DNA of 44,374 nt from Anaerolineaceae bacterium (GTDB lineage: Bacteria; Chloroflexota; Anaerolineae; Anaerolineales; Anaerolineaceae): contig JAFGLU010000131.1 in NCBI GenBank assembly GCA_016927865.1, forward strand, positions 1-44,374, given 5' to 3'. Shown one piece after another: positions 33,421 through 42,373 of the stretch (position 1 is its first letter; the number at the start of each line of letters is the position of its first letter). The translations under genes were made by a program, and so were the position numbers. The notes beneath the pieces were generated by a model, which saw only the letters and a list, made by a program, of their open reading frames with translations, made no database searches and was not told the DNA's origin.

Positions 33421-33972
33421 TTAATCCGTAAACACCGGAATGTGCCCCAGCGAGACGATCTCGGCCCACTTGGCGCGCTCGCCCTCGGTCAAAATGGCGG
33501 CTTCCGCCACCACCTCCGCCCCGGCTTTATCCAGCAGCATGCGCATACCCTGTAGGGTCGAACCGGTGCTAATGACGTCATCCAGAATGACCACCTTCTT
33601 GCCCTGCATCAACTCGCGGTCCTTCTCATCCAGGAACAGGGTCTGCGGCTGTCCGGTAGTGATGGACAAGGTCTCGGCGCGCAGCGCATCGCCCATGTAG
33701 GGCTTGTAGGCCTTGCGCAAAATCACATACGGCTTGTTCATCTCATAGGACAGACCGTGGGCCAGGGGAATGCTCTTGGCTTCGGCGGTCACCAAGATGT
33801 CAAACTCGATTTTGGCCAGCTTTTGGGCCAGCGCCTTCGAGCAGGCCGTCACCAGTTCGGTGTCGCCCAGGATGTTCAGGATGGCGATGCGCAGGCCGGG
33901 CTTGATTTCAAAAAGGCGCAGTTCGCGGTGTACACCCGCAATGTCGATGGGGTAAGTAGGTCGGTCAGCCAT
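33421..33972 (-). CDS. Purine-type phosphoribosyltransferase
   Basis: A 183-aa type I PRTase. The PRPP-binding motif is VVILDDVISTGST (about residues 124-136). It is preceded by a flexible-loop region and by VTAEAKSIPLAHGLS, an apt-like substrate loop. It resembles adenine or xanthine phosphoribosyltransferase and would salvage a purine base to its nucleotide. Which base is not clear, so I give no symbol. It is the last gene of a three-gene minus-strand unit, 12 nt after the GIY-YIG gene. Confidence 0.85.
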   Translation of the reverse strand: MADRPTYPIDIAGVHRELRLFEIKPGLRIAILNILGDTELVTACSKALAQKLAKIEFDILVTAEAKSIPLAHGLSYEMNKPYVILRKAYKPYMGDALRAETLSITTGQPQTLFLDEKDRELMQGKKVVILDDVISTGSTLQGMRMLLDKAGAEVVAEAAILTEGERAKWAEIVSLGHIPVFTD

Positions 33973-33984
33973 TGTCGGTTCCTT

Positions 33985-34245
33985 TCATTCGGATGGGGGT
34001 TGGTAGGAAAGGGCCAGAGCCCGTTTTTGATCATGCTTGAGCATCTTCAACCGCCGCTCGCGGCGCATGGCGGACGTCCGGTCGGGCTGCTCCTCAACGT
34101 AAACCAGCCGCACCGGGCAGCGCATGCGCGTATAGCGCGCGCCGCGCCCGCGATTGTGCTGCCGCTCCCGGCGTTTGGGATCGGTGGTCCAGCCGGTGTA
34201 ATAGGTGCCGTCGGCGCACTCCAGGATATAACAGTAACAGGCCAT
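33985..34245 (-). CDS. GIY-YIG domain protein (UPF0213/YhbQ type)
   Basis: An 86-aa single-domain protein. YCYILECADGTYYTGWTTD is the GIY-YIG core. R-rich helix (PKRRERQHNRGRGARYTR) and the downstream Glu in VEEQPDRTSAMRRERRLKML complete the nuclease signature. The family is linked to nucleic-acid processing but is poorly characterised. The ATG at 34245 lies 5 nt after the upstream stop with AGGGG in front; a GTG one codon earlier is possible. Confidence 0.88.
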   Translation of the reverse strand: MACYCYILECADGTYYTGWTTDPKRRERQHNRGRGARYTRMRCPVRLVYVEEQPDRTSAMRRERRLKMLKHDQKRALALSYQPPSE

Positions 34246-34250
34246 CACCC

Positions 34251-35243
34251 CTACTTCTTTTCGTCCTTGTTGCGTGGGCGAAGGCCAATCAAGCGCCCGA
34301 ACACATCTCCCGCGGAAGGCAAGGCCGGGGATTTTTGTGTCACAGCCCAGTCCCCCTTCAACCGCTGGCCGCGCCAGGTCTGCTGACCTTTGTAAGCCTT
34401 TTCCAGACGCGCCTCCAGCGCGGCAGCATTGCTTTGATCCAGTTCGGCGCGCAGGTCTCTGAGTTCGCCGGTCAGCGCGTCCAGCAGGCGCAGCATGTTC
34501 TCGCGGTTGGCCACCAGAGACTGGGCCAGTGAGCGAGCACCGCCGGTCTCGTCCAGGGTCTGGGCAGCCAGCGCAAAGGGCTTGCCCGCCACCTTGCGCG
34601 CCTCAGCCCAACCCGGTTGATCGAGCGAAGCGTTCACCAGCCCTGCGGCCAGCAGTTCGGGCAGCAGTTTCACCGCCGAGATGAGCCCGTCCACTTCCAG
34701 GGGGTCAGAGATCATGGGCGTGGCGCCCAGAAGGTGGATGAAGTTCTCGGCCAGGGTAATAGCGCTTTCATCGGTGCCCACCGGGCTGGTGATGAAGATC
34801 AGGCTGCCCTGAAAGGTATCGGCGCGCGCTGCCGAAAGCCCCTGCTCACTGTCCAACAAGTGCGCAGCCGCCACGGTTGGCGTGGCGGTCACAAAATAGC
34901 GATCGGTATCGGGGAACAGTTCTGCGGCCCAGACGGTCGATTGGCTCGCAGCGGGCGATGTATCGATCACCACCACGCCGGGTTTCAAATCGGCGGCGAT
35001 GGCCTTTAGGGTAGCGTAGACCTCCTCCTGCGGCACGGCCAACACAACTACATCCGCCGCCTCTACGGCTGCGGGCAGGTTGAAAACCACTTTGTCGACC
35101 GCACCCATTTTCTGCGCCTGTTTCGACACTTCCGGCTCGCGGTCACTACCCACGCGGGTCACCTGGTCTTTGGCCTTCGCCAGTGCCAATCCAATAGATG
35201 CGCCTACCTGTCCCAACCCAAGAATAGTAATTTGAACGGTCAT
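34251..35243 (-). CDS. TyrA/prephenate-dehydrogenase-like NAD(P)-binding protein
   Basis: A 330-aa protein. The ATG at 35243 has AGAGGA 7 nt upstream. The N-terminal Rossmann domain shows ILGLGQVGASIGLAL, ADVVVLAVPQEEV and KPGVVVIDTSPAAS, as in prephenate dehydrogenases. The helical C-terminal domain (about 165-275) is followed by a charged tail. The HPMxG motif expected after the Rossmann part, with the catalytic His of TyrA, is not seen; the equivalent stretch reads TATPTVAAAHLL. It may therefore be a paralog with another substrate. It heads a unit with the GIY-YIG and PRTase genes. Confidence 0.75.
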   Translation of the reverse strand: MTVQITILGLGQVGASIGLALAKAKDQVTRVGSDREPEVSKQAQKMGAVDKVVFNLPAAVEAADVVVLAVPQEEVYATLKAIAADLKPGVVVIDTSPAASQSTVWAAELFPDTDRYFVTATPTVAAAHLLDSEQGLSAARADTFQGSLIFITSPVGTDESAITLAENFIHLLGATPMISDPLEVDGLISAVKLLPELLAAGLVNASLDQPGWAEARKVAGKPFALAAQTLDETGGARSLAQSLVANRENMLRLLDALTGELRDLRAELDQSNAAALEARLEKAYKGQQTWRGQRLKGDWAVTQKSPALPSAGDVFGRLIGLRPRNKDEKK

Positions 35244-35307
35244 TGGGTATCCTCTCCGGCAAAGTGATGCCGCAAGATCAATTATAGTACAAAGGTGGAA
35301 GCCGAAA

Positions 35308-35345
35308 GAAGACGTGACAGGTTTCGGAAAACCTGTCACGTCTTC
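35308..35345. repeat. 17-bp perfect hairpin between operons
   Basis: The arm GAAGACGTGACAGGTTT and its complement enclose loop CGGA, the same loop as the hairpin at 2986-3017. It lies downstream of the polysaccharide operon, which ends at 35360. Confidence 0.8.
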
Positions 35346-35359
35346 GGGTAGATCTTGAT

Positions 35360-36862
35360 CTAGCGAAGCTTTTTGCGCCGATAGCGATCCCAGACCCAGC
35401 CGCCGGCGAGGATCAACGCGCTGAGGGCAACAATCCAGCCTACCATGGTGAAGAAAGGCAGCTTGTCGCTGCTCCCGGCATAGCGCACCAGGTACCACTG
35501 GGTGAAAAAGCCCAGGAAGACCGCTTCCACCAGCAGCCAGCGCAACAGCCACGGGTCGCGGGCGGAGATGGCTCGCTGCACGGCCCAGGCCGCCAGCAGC
35601 GCCAGCCACACCAGGAAGATGGTGCGGTAGCGCGGGTTGTCGGTCATGTCGCCCCCGGCGCGCGCCGAAGCCACAACCACCCATACCACCGTCAGCAGCA
35701 AAGCCCAGATCATGCGCTTGCGCTCAGCCAGGTCGGCGCAGCGCCAGACGGTCAGCGCTGCATAAACCAGCAGCGGTAACAGCACATACCAGCCCAGCGC
35801 GCGCAGCACCGCTACGTTGTGCCACAGGGGGATCGATGGATCAGCAATGGTAGCCGGCAGTACTGGCTGGAGCAAGCCGTAGGCAACGATGAAAGGAACG
35901 TGTAACACATCAGGCAGATTCTTTAGCACCGAGGCCAGCATCCCCGATTGGCGCATGGTAACCAGCATATCCCAGCCAGCCACCTCGCGGAACCAGTACC
36001 AGGTGAAAGCAACCACCGCCAGCGCACCCGCGGCCAGGCCGATCCAGCCCAGGCTGCCCCAGCGCTTACCCAGAATGTACTCGATCCAGAACAACAGAGC
36101 CAGCGACCCAGCGATGAACAACGCGGCGCGGTAAGAGATGAGTGCCATGCCACCTACCGAGAGCAGCCCGGCCAGGATGGCCCCGCGGCGTTCCTCACGC
36201 CAGCCCAGCACGGCCCAAAAAGCCACCGCACTCAGGCCAATCAGGTAGGGCTCGCGCATTTGCGAAGCAGTGAAGAACAAGCCTTCGGGGTAGAGAATAT
36301 AGATCCACACGGCCAGTCCGGCCAGCTTTGCGTTCCAGCCCAGAGTCAACGCCCGGCGTAGGAAAGGCACGCCCAGGGCAAAGATCAAAGCGCCAGGGAT
36401 GAGTAGGAGCATTTGGCGATGCGCATCTGGGCTTAAGAAGCGGTAAATGGTCGCTGAAAGCAGCCCCAGGCCGCCGTATTGATCGGAGCCAAATTGCAAC
36501 TCGGCGTTAAAGAACAACGAGGTCCCCGATTGAGCCACCTGAAAGGCTTCCACGTCGCGGCGCCAGGCGTCGGGGAACAAGTAACCGGCTTGCTGGGCGG
36601 GCTCGGGATAGCCCCAGGCGGGCAGCGCCAGGGTGAAGAATACACCCAGGCCCAGGCGCAGCAAGAAGGCCAGCGCGATCATGACGGCCAGTCCGCGCCC
36701 GCCGCCGCCCCAACGCCAGGCCGAATACAGACTGACGGCTGAGAGCAGCAGGAGCAGGCCAAAACCGGCCAGCGAGATACCCGAGGCCCCCGGCGAGAGC
36801 AAGGCCAGAGCCAGGGCAATGAAGAGAGCAGGAATGATCCAGGCCAGGATGTCTCGACGCAT
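35360..36862 (-). CDS. Polytopic membrane protein of the polysaccharide operon
   Basis: A 500-aa protein with about 11-12 membrane helices and a basic C-terminus (DRYRRKKLR). GGAGG lies 8 nt before the ATG at 36862. A soluble loop near residues 95-140 (EAFQVAQSGTSLFFNAELQF...) and conserved DNPRYRTIFLVWLALLA near the end recall dolichyl-phosphate-mannose-type glycosyltransferases or O-antigen polymerases. No diagnostic DD/DE motif is certain. It starts 4 nt after the glycosyltransferase stop. A polymerase or lipid-linked sugar transferase is the best guess. Confidence 0.65.
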   Translation of the reverse strand: MRRDILAWIIPALFIALALALLSPGASGISLAGFGLLLLLSAVSLYSAWRWGGGGRGLAVMIALAFLLRLGLGVFFTLALPAWGYPEPAQQAGYLFPDAWRRDVEAFQVAQSGTSLFFNAELQFGSDQYGGLGLLSATIYRFLSPDAHRQMLLLIPGALIFALGVPFLRRALTLGWNAKLAGLAVWIYILYPEGLFFTASQMREPYLIGLSAVAFWAVLGWREERRGAILAGLLSVGGMALISYRAALFIAGSLALLFWIEYILGKRWGSLGWIGLAAGALAVVAFTWYWFREVAGWDMLVTMRQSGMLASVLKNLPDVLHVPFIVAYGLLQPVLPATIADPSIPLWHNVAVLRALGWYVLLPLLVYAALTVWRCADLAERKRMIWALLLTVVWVVVASARAGGDMTDNPRYRTIFLVWLALLAAWAVQRAISARDPWLLRWLLVEAVFLGFFTQWYLVRYAGSSDKLPFFTMVGWIVALSALILAGGWVWDRYRRKKLR

Positions 36863-36866
36863 GATG

Positions 36867-38000
36867 TCAACCTCCAGACAAGAATGGTGCCAGCGCATTG
36901 CGCTCACGCTCCAACAGGTCGTAGCGCTGCCCGGCCAGGGCGGCCTGCTCGGCCAGCGATTGGCGGTAGGCCGGGTCGTCGATCAGGCGCTGCAGGACCG
37001 CGGCCCAAGACTCGACATCCTCGGGCTGCGCAAAGGCGGCGTTGCGTTCATTCAGCACCTCGTGGAAAACGGGCAGGTCGCTACTCAAGATGGCGCGGCC
37101 CGCCGCCAGGTATTCAAACAGCTTCATGGGGCTGCAATAGGCGGCTGTGTTGCCGCCGCCCGCCACCGCGATGCGCCGCTCGTACGGCATGAGCAGAATA
37201 TCCGCCGCGGCCTGATAGAGGGCCAGGCGGGCGTTGGGAATAAACCCGGTGAAGGTCACGTTGGCCAGCCCAGCTTCGGCGCCCCACTCGCGGTAAGCCC
37301 GCACATCTTCGGGCCGCCCACCCACCCACAGGAAGCGCACCGCCGGAAAGTGCTCGGCCAGCGCCAGGAACAGGTCTCCGCCGCGCCCGGCATACAGATG
37401 CCCAAAGCAGCCCACCGTCAGCCCTTCAGGCAGGCCCAGTTGGGCGCGGGCTGCTTGGGGAGCGGGCAAGTCGACATAGCGCTCGCGGTCCACGCCGCTG
37501 GGCAGCACGACTACCTGCTCGGGTGGCAGCGGCGGCGGGAAGCGCTCTTCCAGAGCCAGCCGCAGGGCCTGGGTGATGGGCGCCAGCACCTTGCGTCCCG
37601 GCAGGCGCAAAAAGGCGCGCATCCACAGCGGCCCCAGCGTGCCCACCGGAAGATCATGCGCTTCCAACAGCACGGGTTTCTTGCGCAATAAGGCAATAAC
37701 CGCCGCATGGGAAGCCCAGGTGTATACCAAATCGGCCTTCCAAGAAACGGCGCGGCGCACGGCTTTCCAGGCGAAATCGTAGCGCTTCCAGGCCGGGTCC
37801 CACGGCACCCATTCGATTTCAAAGCGCGTGTGCAGTCCGTAAGGCTCGGCCAGCGCTTCCCAGGCCGAAGCCTGCTCGCCGCCCACCAGGCACAGCACCT
37901 CGTGGCCCAACTGTCGCAAGGCCTGGCAAACCTTGAGGGCCTGGATGCTGTTGGCGTTCCCGGAAGGCACCAAGGCAGTGGAGATCACGGCAATACGCAT
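36867..38000 (-). CDS. GT4-type glycosyltransferase
   Basis: A 377-aa GT-B enzyme. MRIAVISTALVPSGNANSIQ opens the acceptor domain. The donor domain shows VVVLPSGVDRERY, VGCFGHLYAGRGGDLFL, VTFTGFIPNARLALYQAADILLMPY (in part), and SPMKLFEYLAAGRAILSSD, with the nucleotide-sugar-binding Glu in FEYLAAG. It would add a sugar to a lipid-linked or surface glycan. It begins 4 nt after the flippase stop. The sequence CAGGTACAAT, 6 nt before its ATG, resembles the -10 boxes of the presumed leaderless genes but is also flippase coding sequence. Confidence 0.9.
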   Translation of the reverse strand: MRIAVISTALVPSGNANSIQALKVCQALRQLGHEVLCLVGGEQASAWEALAEPYGLHTRFEIEWVPWDPAWKRYDFAWKAVRRAVSWKADLVYTWASHAAVIALLRKKPVLLEAHDLPVGTLGPLWMRAFLRLPGRKVLAPITQALRLALEERFPPPLPPEQVVVLPSGVDRERYVDLPAPQAARAQLGLPEGLTVGCFGHLYAGRGGDLFLALAEHFPAVRFLWVGGRPEDVRAYREWGAEAGLANVTFTGFIPNARLALYQAAADILLMPYERRIAVAGGGNTAAYCSPMKLFEYLAAGRAILSSDLPVFHEVLNERNAAFAQPEDVESWAAVLQRLIDDPAYRQSLAEQAALAGQRYDLLERERNALAPFLSGG

Positions 38001-38004
38001 ACGC

Positions 38005-39360
38005 CTATTGTACCTGCTCGGCGCGCCGCAGCCCGGCCAAACCACGCCAGGTCATCAACCCCACGGTGACGATGAAATACGCGCTCAACAACCCAGCCTG
38101 GGCCAGGTAGCCCGCCGCGGGCAGAATCAAGAAGCAAGCCGCCACCTTGGCGACCATTGCAATAAAGCTGACCCACAGTGCAAAGCTGGTCTGGCCCTGC
38201 GCCAAAAGCAGCGAGCGGTTCCAGAACAAAATGTTGGCCACGCCGTAGCCAATGAGCAAGACGAGTAGGATGGGAAAAGCGGGCAGATAGGAGGCGTCGT
38301 AGACGTTGAACACCCGCCCAAAGATCAGCCAGTCGCCAAACAAGACCTGCTTGCCCAACAGCAGCAGCCCCACCACCACTGCGCCCGTCCAGGCAGCGGC
38401 GATGAGCGTCACCCGGCGCAGCAGACTGCGCAGACGCTCCCACTGGCGGGCGGTGTAGGCGCGGGTTAGTTCGGGGTAGGTGGTGCTGATGAAGGGGTTG
38501 ATGGGCATAATGATGAGTTGAATGACCGCCAGGGCCACCTTGTAATATCCGGCGATCTCGTTGCCGAAGAAGAAACCCACGAAGGGCACCTCGCTGTCAC
38601 GGGCCACCAGGTTGATCGTGCCGCTGACGTTGGTGCTGAAAGCAAAGCGAACCATGCCGCGCCAATCCGGCAGCAGGCTGAGCGGCGCGCGCCACCAATC
38701 CGCCCCCAGGGTGCGCGGCAGCCAATACAGCGCCACCGCCAGCGGGCCGATGCCCAGAATAGCCTTACCGATCAGGTAAGCCATGAGGATTTCAAGCAAC
38801 CCACCACCGCTCAAGGCAATACCAACCAACAGCCCTGCCACCAGCAGGCTCTGCACCAGGTTGATCACGCCTTGAGAGCGGAAGTGCCCAGTGACCTGCA
38901 GTACCCCCGTAGCGGTCTCGGTCACCAGGTGCGCCAGGATGGTCACCCCGTAGAGCAGGTACAGGGGTGCCAGGGCAACGTCGCGGGTCAGAAAGCGGGC
39001 AGCCAGGGGCGCCAGCAAGGCCAGCACGCCAAAAGCCAGCAGGCTGGCGCCGCTTTCGGCCAGCGCGGCCGCCTTGACCACTGCCCCCGCGCGGCGTTTA
39101 TCGCCCCGTTCCAGGGCCTCGCCAAAATAACGCACCACCGCCTCGCTCATGCGAAAGGAAAGCAAGCGGTTGATGTCAGTGACGAAGCCGGTGAGGATGC
39201 CCAGCGCGCCGAATTGCCCCGCCCCCAGCAGGTTGGCGGTGACGATATTCATCACCGCCGCCACCACCTGTCCAATAAACAAGGAGGAGGAATTGCGCAC
39301 CACCCGCCTCAGCAGGAGGTCTTGCGTCCAGCTTCGCAGGCGGGTGGAGAAGGAACTCAT
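38005..39360 (-). CDS. Wzx-type oligosaccharide flippase
   Basis: A 451-aa polytopic protein of the MATE-like/MOP superfamily (about 12-14 helices) beginning RRVVRNSSSLFIGQVVAAVMN, typical for polysaccharide flippases. FEV-like loops with SFRMSEAVVRYFGEALERGD match the family core. It would move lipid-linked oligosaccharides across the membrane. The ATG at 39360 overlaps the epimerase stop (ATGA), so translation is coupled. Confidence 0.9.
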   Translation of the reverse strand: MSSFSTRLRSWTQDLLLRRVVRNSSSLFIGQVVAAVMNIVTANLLGAGQFGALGILTGFVTDINRLLSFRMSEAVVRYFGEALERGDKRRAGAVVKAAALAESGASLLAFGVLALLAPLAARFLTRDVALAPLYLLYGVTILAHLVTETATGVLQVTGHFRSQGVINLVQSLLVAGLLVGIALSGGGLLEILMAYLIGKAILGIGPLAVALYWLPRTLGADWWRAPLSLLPDWRGMVRFAFSTNVSGTINLVARDSEVPFVGFFFGNEIAGYYKVALAVIQLIIMPINPFISTTYPELTRAYTARQWERLRSLLRRVTLIAAAWTGAVVVGLLLLGKQVLFGDWLIFGRVFNVYDASYLPAFPILLVLLIGYGVANILFWNRSLLLAQGQTSFALWVSFIAMVAKVAACFLILPAAGYLAQAGLLSAYFIVTVGLMTWRGLAGLRRAEQVQ

Positions 39361-40334
39361 GCGGTGACGATCTGGCTGGCCCAGTCGCGCTCGGCCAGGT
39401 ACCATTCGACCAGGCGGCGCATCCCTTCATCCAGACCCACCTGGGCTTCCCAGCCCAAGAGTCGACGGGCCTTACTCACATCGGCCTGGTTGGCCAGCAT
39501 GTCGGCCTTGTGGGCCGTGTGATGCACCACCTCGGCGCGCTCGCCCAGCAGGGCTTCCAGCCGCCCGATCATCTCGTTCATGGTGATGACCTCGTGCCCG
39601 CCCAGATTGATGATCTCATACCCCACACGCTTGAGGCCCAGAATGGTACCGCGGGCGATGTCGTCCAGGTAGGTGAAGCCACGGGACTGGTTGCCGTCGC
39701 CGTTCAAATGCACGGGAAGGCCTTCTTTGATCCACTGGGTGAAGCGGAACATGACCATGTCGGGCCGCCCGGCCGGGCCGTAAACAGTGAAGTAGCGGAA
39801 CACGGTCACGTCGATGCCATAAAGGAAGTGGTACGAATGGCACATGGCCTCGGCGCCCTTCTTGCTGGCGGCGTAAGGCTGCAAAACCCGGTCGCTGTTG
39901 GCCGTTTCGGGGGTGGGCAGAGGCGCGTCATTGCCGTAGATGCTGGAGGTGGAGGCTAAGATGAACTTGGGGATCTCATAACGGCGACAGGCTTCCAGCA
40001 GGTTGAGTGTGCCGGTCGTGTTGGTATCGACGAAAATCCACGGGTTTTCCACCGAAGCGCGCACCCCGGCGCGGGCCGCCAGGTTGAAGATGGCGTCGTA
40101 GCGCAGGCCGGATTCAAACAAACGCTCCAGGCCGGGCCGGTCACACACATCCATTTCGTGGAAGGTGAAACCATCCATCTTTTTCAGACGCTCCAGGCGG
40201 TATTGCTTGAGGCGCACGTCATAGGCGTCGCAGAGGTTGTCCAACCCGGTGACGGTGTGGCCCTGCGCCACCAGCATTTCGCTGACGCGCGAAGCGATGA
40301 AACCGGCCGCGCCGGTGACGAGGTAATTAGCCAT
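39357..40334 (-). CDS. NAD-dependent epimerase/dehydratase (UDP-glucuronate epimerase-like)
   Basis: A 325-aa extended SDR. The cofactor motif is TGAAGFIASRV. FNLAARAGVRASVENP is typical of UDP-glucuronate 4-epimerases. The catalytic Ser/Tyr/Lys are in STSSIYG and YAASKKG. Substrate-binding stretches are TVYGPAGRPDM and RGFTYLDDIARG. Next to a nucleotide-sugar dehydrogenase, it probably epimerises the uronic acid that enzyme makes. The start overlaps the dehydrogenase stop (TAATG). Confidence 0.9.
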   Translation of the reverse strand: MANYLVTGAAGFIASRVSEMLVAQGHTVTGLDNLCDAYDVRLKQYRLERLKKMDGFTFHEMDVCDRPGLERLFESGLRYDAIFNLAARAGVRASVENPWIFVDTNTTGTLNLLEACRRYEIPKFILASTSSIYGNDAPLPTPETANSDRVLQPYAASKKGAEAMCHSYHFLYGIDVTVFRYFTVYGPAGRPDMVMFRFTQWIKEGLPVHLNGDGNQSRGFTYLDDIARGTILGLKRVGYEIINLGGHEVITMNEMIGRLEALLGERAEVVHHTAHKADMLANQADVSKARRLLGWEAQVGLDEGMRRLVEWYLAERDWASQIVTA

Positions 40335-41653
40335 TAGAGTTTGACCACTTTCGGGTTGTTCTTGCCCAATTTTCCGGTGGCATTGCGCATGTCCACCACC
40401 AGGGCGGCCTCATTCACAATAGCGGCGAAATCGTATGCTTTATGATTGGTGACAATTACCACCACATCGGCGGCGCGCACCTCGGCCATCAAATCGGTGA
40501 CCGATTCAAGACCCCAGCTATCATGGCGGAAGGAGGCCACGTAGGGATCGTGGTAGCGCACATCGCCGCCCTTCTGCTGCATCAAGTGAATCACGTCCAA
40601 AGCCGGCGACTCGCGCATGTCGTCGATATCGGGCTTGTAGGCCACGCCCAGCACCAATACCCGGCTGCCCTTGAGGGCTTTGCCGTGGTCATTGAGCGCA
40701 TCCTGCACTTTGCCCACGGCAAAGCGCGGCATGTTGGAGTTGATCTCCGAGGCCAGCTCGATGAAGCGGGCGGTGTAATTCAACGATTTGAGCTTCCAGG
40801 ACAGATACAGCGGGTCAATGGGGATACAGTGCCCGCCGATGCCCGGACCGGGGGTGAACTTCATGAAGCCAAAGGGCTTGGTGGCCGCCGCGTCGATCAC
40901 TTCCCATACGTCCACGCCCAGGCGGTCGCACATGATGGCCAGCTCGTTGACCATAGTGATGTTGACCATGCGGAAGGTGTTCTCCAGCAGCTTGGCCATC
41001 TCGGCCGCCTCAGTGGAGGAAACCGGCACCACGGTGTCCAGGGCCTGTTCGTACCAGGCCGCCGACACCTCGGAGCAGGCCGCGGTGATACCGCCAATGA
41101 CCTTGGGCGTATTCTTGGTGGTCCAATCGGTGCGCCCGGGATCCACGCGTTCCGGCGAGAAGGCGATGAAGACTTCCTCGCCCACCCTCAAGCCGCTTTC
41201 CGAGGTCAGGCGTGGCAGCACCATCTCGCGGGTCGTGCCCGGATAGGTGCTGGACTCAAGCACCACCACCATTCCCGAATGGACGTAAGGGGCCAGACCT
41301 TCGGTGGCCGAGACAATAAAGGACAGATCGGGGTCGCCAGTCTTGCGCAGCGGCGTGGGCACGCAAATGCTAACCGCGTCAGCTTTCAGGCAGGCGGCAA
41401 AGTCGGTGGTCGCCGAAAGTTTGCCAGCCTTCACCAGGGCCGCCACCTGCGCCGAAGAGATGTCCAGAACGTAGCTCTCCCCGCGATTGATGGCCTCCAC
41501 TTTCTCGGCAATCGGGTCGATGCCGATCACTTTGTAGCCGGCTTCGCCGAAAACCACAGCCAGCGGCAAGCCGACATAACCCAGGCCCAAAATGGCGATG
41601 GTGGCGCTTTTATCCCGCAAGCGGGCAATCAGTTGATCTTTAATTTCAGTCAT
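40334..41653 (-). CDS. Nucleotide-sugar dehydrogenase (WbpA/UDP-GlcNAc 6-dehydrogenase type)
   Basis: A 439-aa enzyme oxidising a UDP-sugar C6 alcohol to the acid with two NAD. It has a Rossmann motif, ILGLGYVGLPLAVVF. SICVPTPL and ESSTYPGTTREMV lie in the NAD domain. The central helix is LLENTFRMVNITMVNELA. The catalytic Cys (about 276) sits in PGPGIGGHCIPIDP. The C-terminal domain has GVAYKPDIDDMRESPALDV. The sequence fits the UDP-HexNAc group better than UDP-glucose dehydrogenase. It is the first gene of the five-gene polysaccharide operon, with GGGG upstream of the ATG. Confidence 0.93.
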   Translation of the reverse strand: MTEIKDQLIARLRDKSATIAILGLGYVGLPLAVVFGEAGYKVIGIDPIAEKVEAINRGESYVLDISSAQVAALVKAGKLSATTDFAACLKADAVSICVPTPLRKTGDPDLSFIVSATEGLAPYVHSGMVVVLESSTYPGTTREMVLPRLTSESGLRVGEEVFIAFSPERVDPGRTDWTTKNTPKVIGGITAACSEVSAAWYEQALDTVVPVSSTEAAEMAKLLENTFRMVNITMVNELAIMCDRLGVDVWEVIDAAATKPFGFMKFTPGPGIGGHCIPIDPLYLSWKLKSLNYTARFIELASEINSNMPRFAVGKVQDALNDHGKALKGSRVLVLGVAYKPDIDDMRESPALDVIHLMQQKGGDVRYHDPYVASFRHDSWGLESVTDLMAEVRAADVVVIVTNHKAYDFAAIVNEAALVVDMRNATGKLGKNNPKVVKL

Positions 41654-41713
41654 TGGTTAACCCCTATTGAAAAAATTTCTCGAAGCAGATTGTACACCCG
41701 CTTCTGTTTTTTC

Positions 41714-42370
41714 CTAGAATAAGCTTAATTGCGTGGGCTGGTCGGTTTCAGATCCATCTTCCTGCTCAGACGCAACAGCTTCGGCTTTCTGGGCTCCTGC
41801 CCTGACGGACTGGCGCGCTTGCTGGATCAATTCGCCCAGGCGGGCAAAGTCACGCTCCACACCAGTCTTCAACGAGGGCTGGTGCAGAGCCGCTGCTGGG
41901 TGGAACATGGGCACAATCATTCGCCCGCGGTGCCAGAAGGGCTGCCCATGCACCTCGCTGATTTTCACGTTGGGGATGAATTTGGCCATCGAGTAGCGCC
42001 CCAGGGTGATAATGATGCGCGGGTCAATGGCCTCAATCTGCCGATCCAGAAAACCCGCGCAGGCAGCCAGCTCGTCGGGCTGCGGGTCGCGGTTGGAGGG
42101 CGGGCGGCACTTGACCACGTTGGTAATGAACACATCGCTCCGCTTCAAGCCGCCTTTTTCCAGCAGTTCATCCAAATATTTTCCCGCCGCGCCTACAAAA
42201 GGACGGCCTTGCTCGTTTTCGTAGAAGCCGGGGCCTTCACCAATTAGCATAATTTCCGCTGTGGCGGGGCCTTCGCCGGGCACGGCTTTTTTGCGCGAGA
42301 AGTGTAACTCGCAGCGCGTGCAAACAGCCGCCTGGCCGGCAATTTCGTGAAGAATCTGTTTTGCGTCCAT
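41714..42370 (-). CDS. udg: Type 4 (Fe-S) uracil-DNA glycosylase with clamp-binding tail
   Basis: A 218-aa repair enzyme that removes uracil from DNA. Four Fe-S ligands are Cys17, Cys20, Cys88 and Cys104 (VCTRC, VKCRP, AAC). Motif 1 is GEGPGFYE; the leucine-loop-type motif is MFHPAAALHQ. RPFVGAAGKYLDELL is a family hallmark. A linker of about 30 polar residues ends at the extreme C-terminus in QLSLF, matching the bacterial beta-clamp-binding consensus QL(S/D)LF. It lies 3 nt after rimI and closes the tsaE-tsaB-rimI-udg operon. Confidence 0.93.
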   Translation of the reverse strand: MDAKQILHEIAGQAAVCTRCELHFSRKKAVPGEGPATAEIMLIGEGPGFYENEQGRPFVGAAGKYLDELLEKGGLKRSDVFITNVVKCRPPSNRDPQPDELAACAGFLDRQIEAIDPRIIITLGRYSMAKFIPNVKISEVHGQPFWHRGRMIVPMFHPAAALHQPSLKTGVERDFARLGELIQQARQSVRAGAQKAEAVASEQEDGSETDQPTQLSLF

Positions 42371-42373
42371 CCT

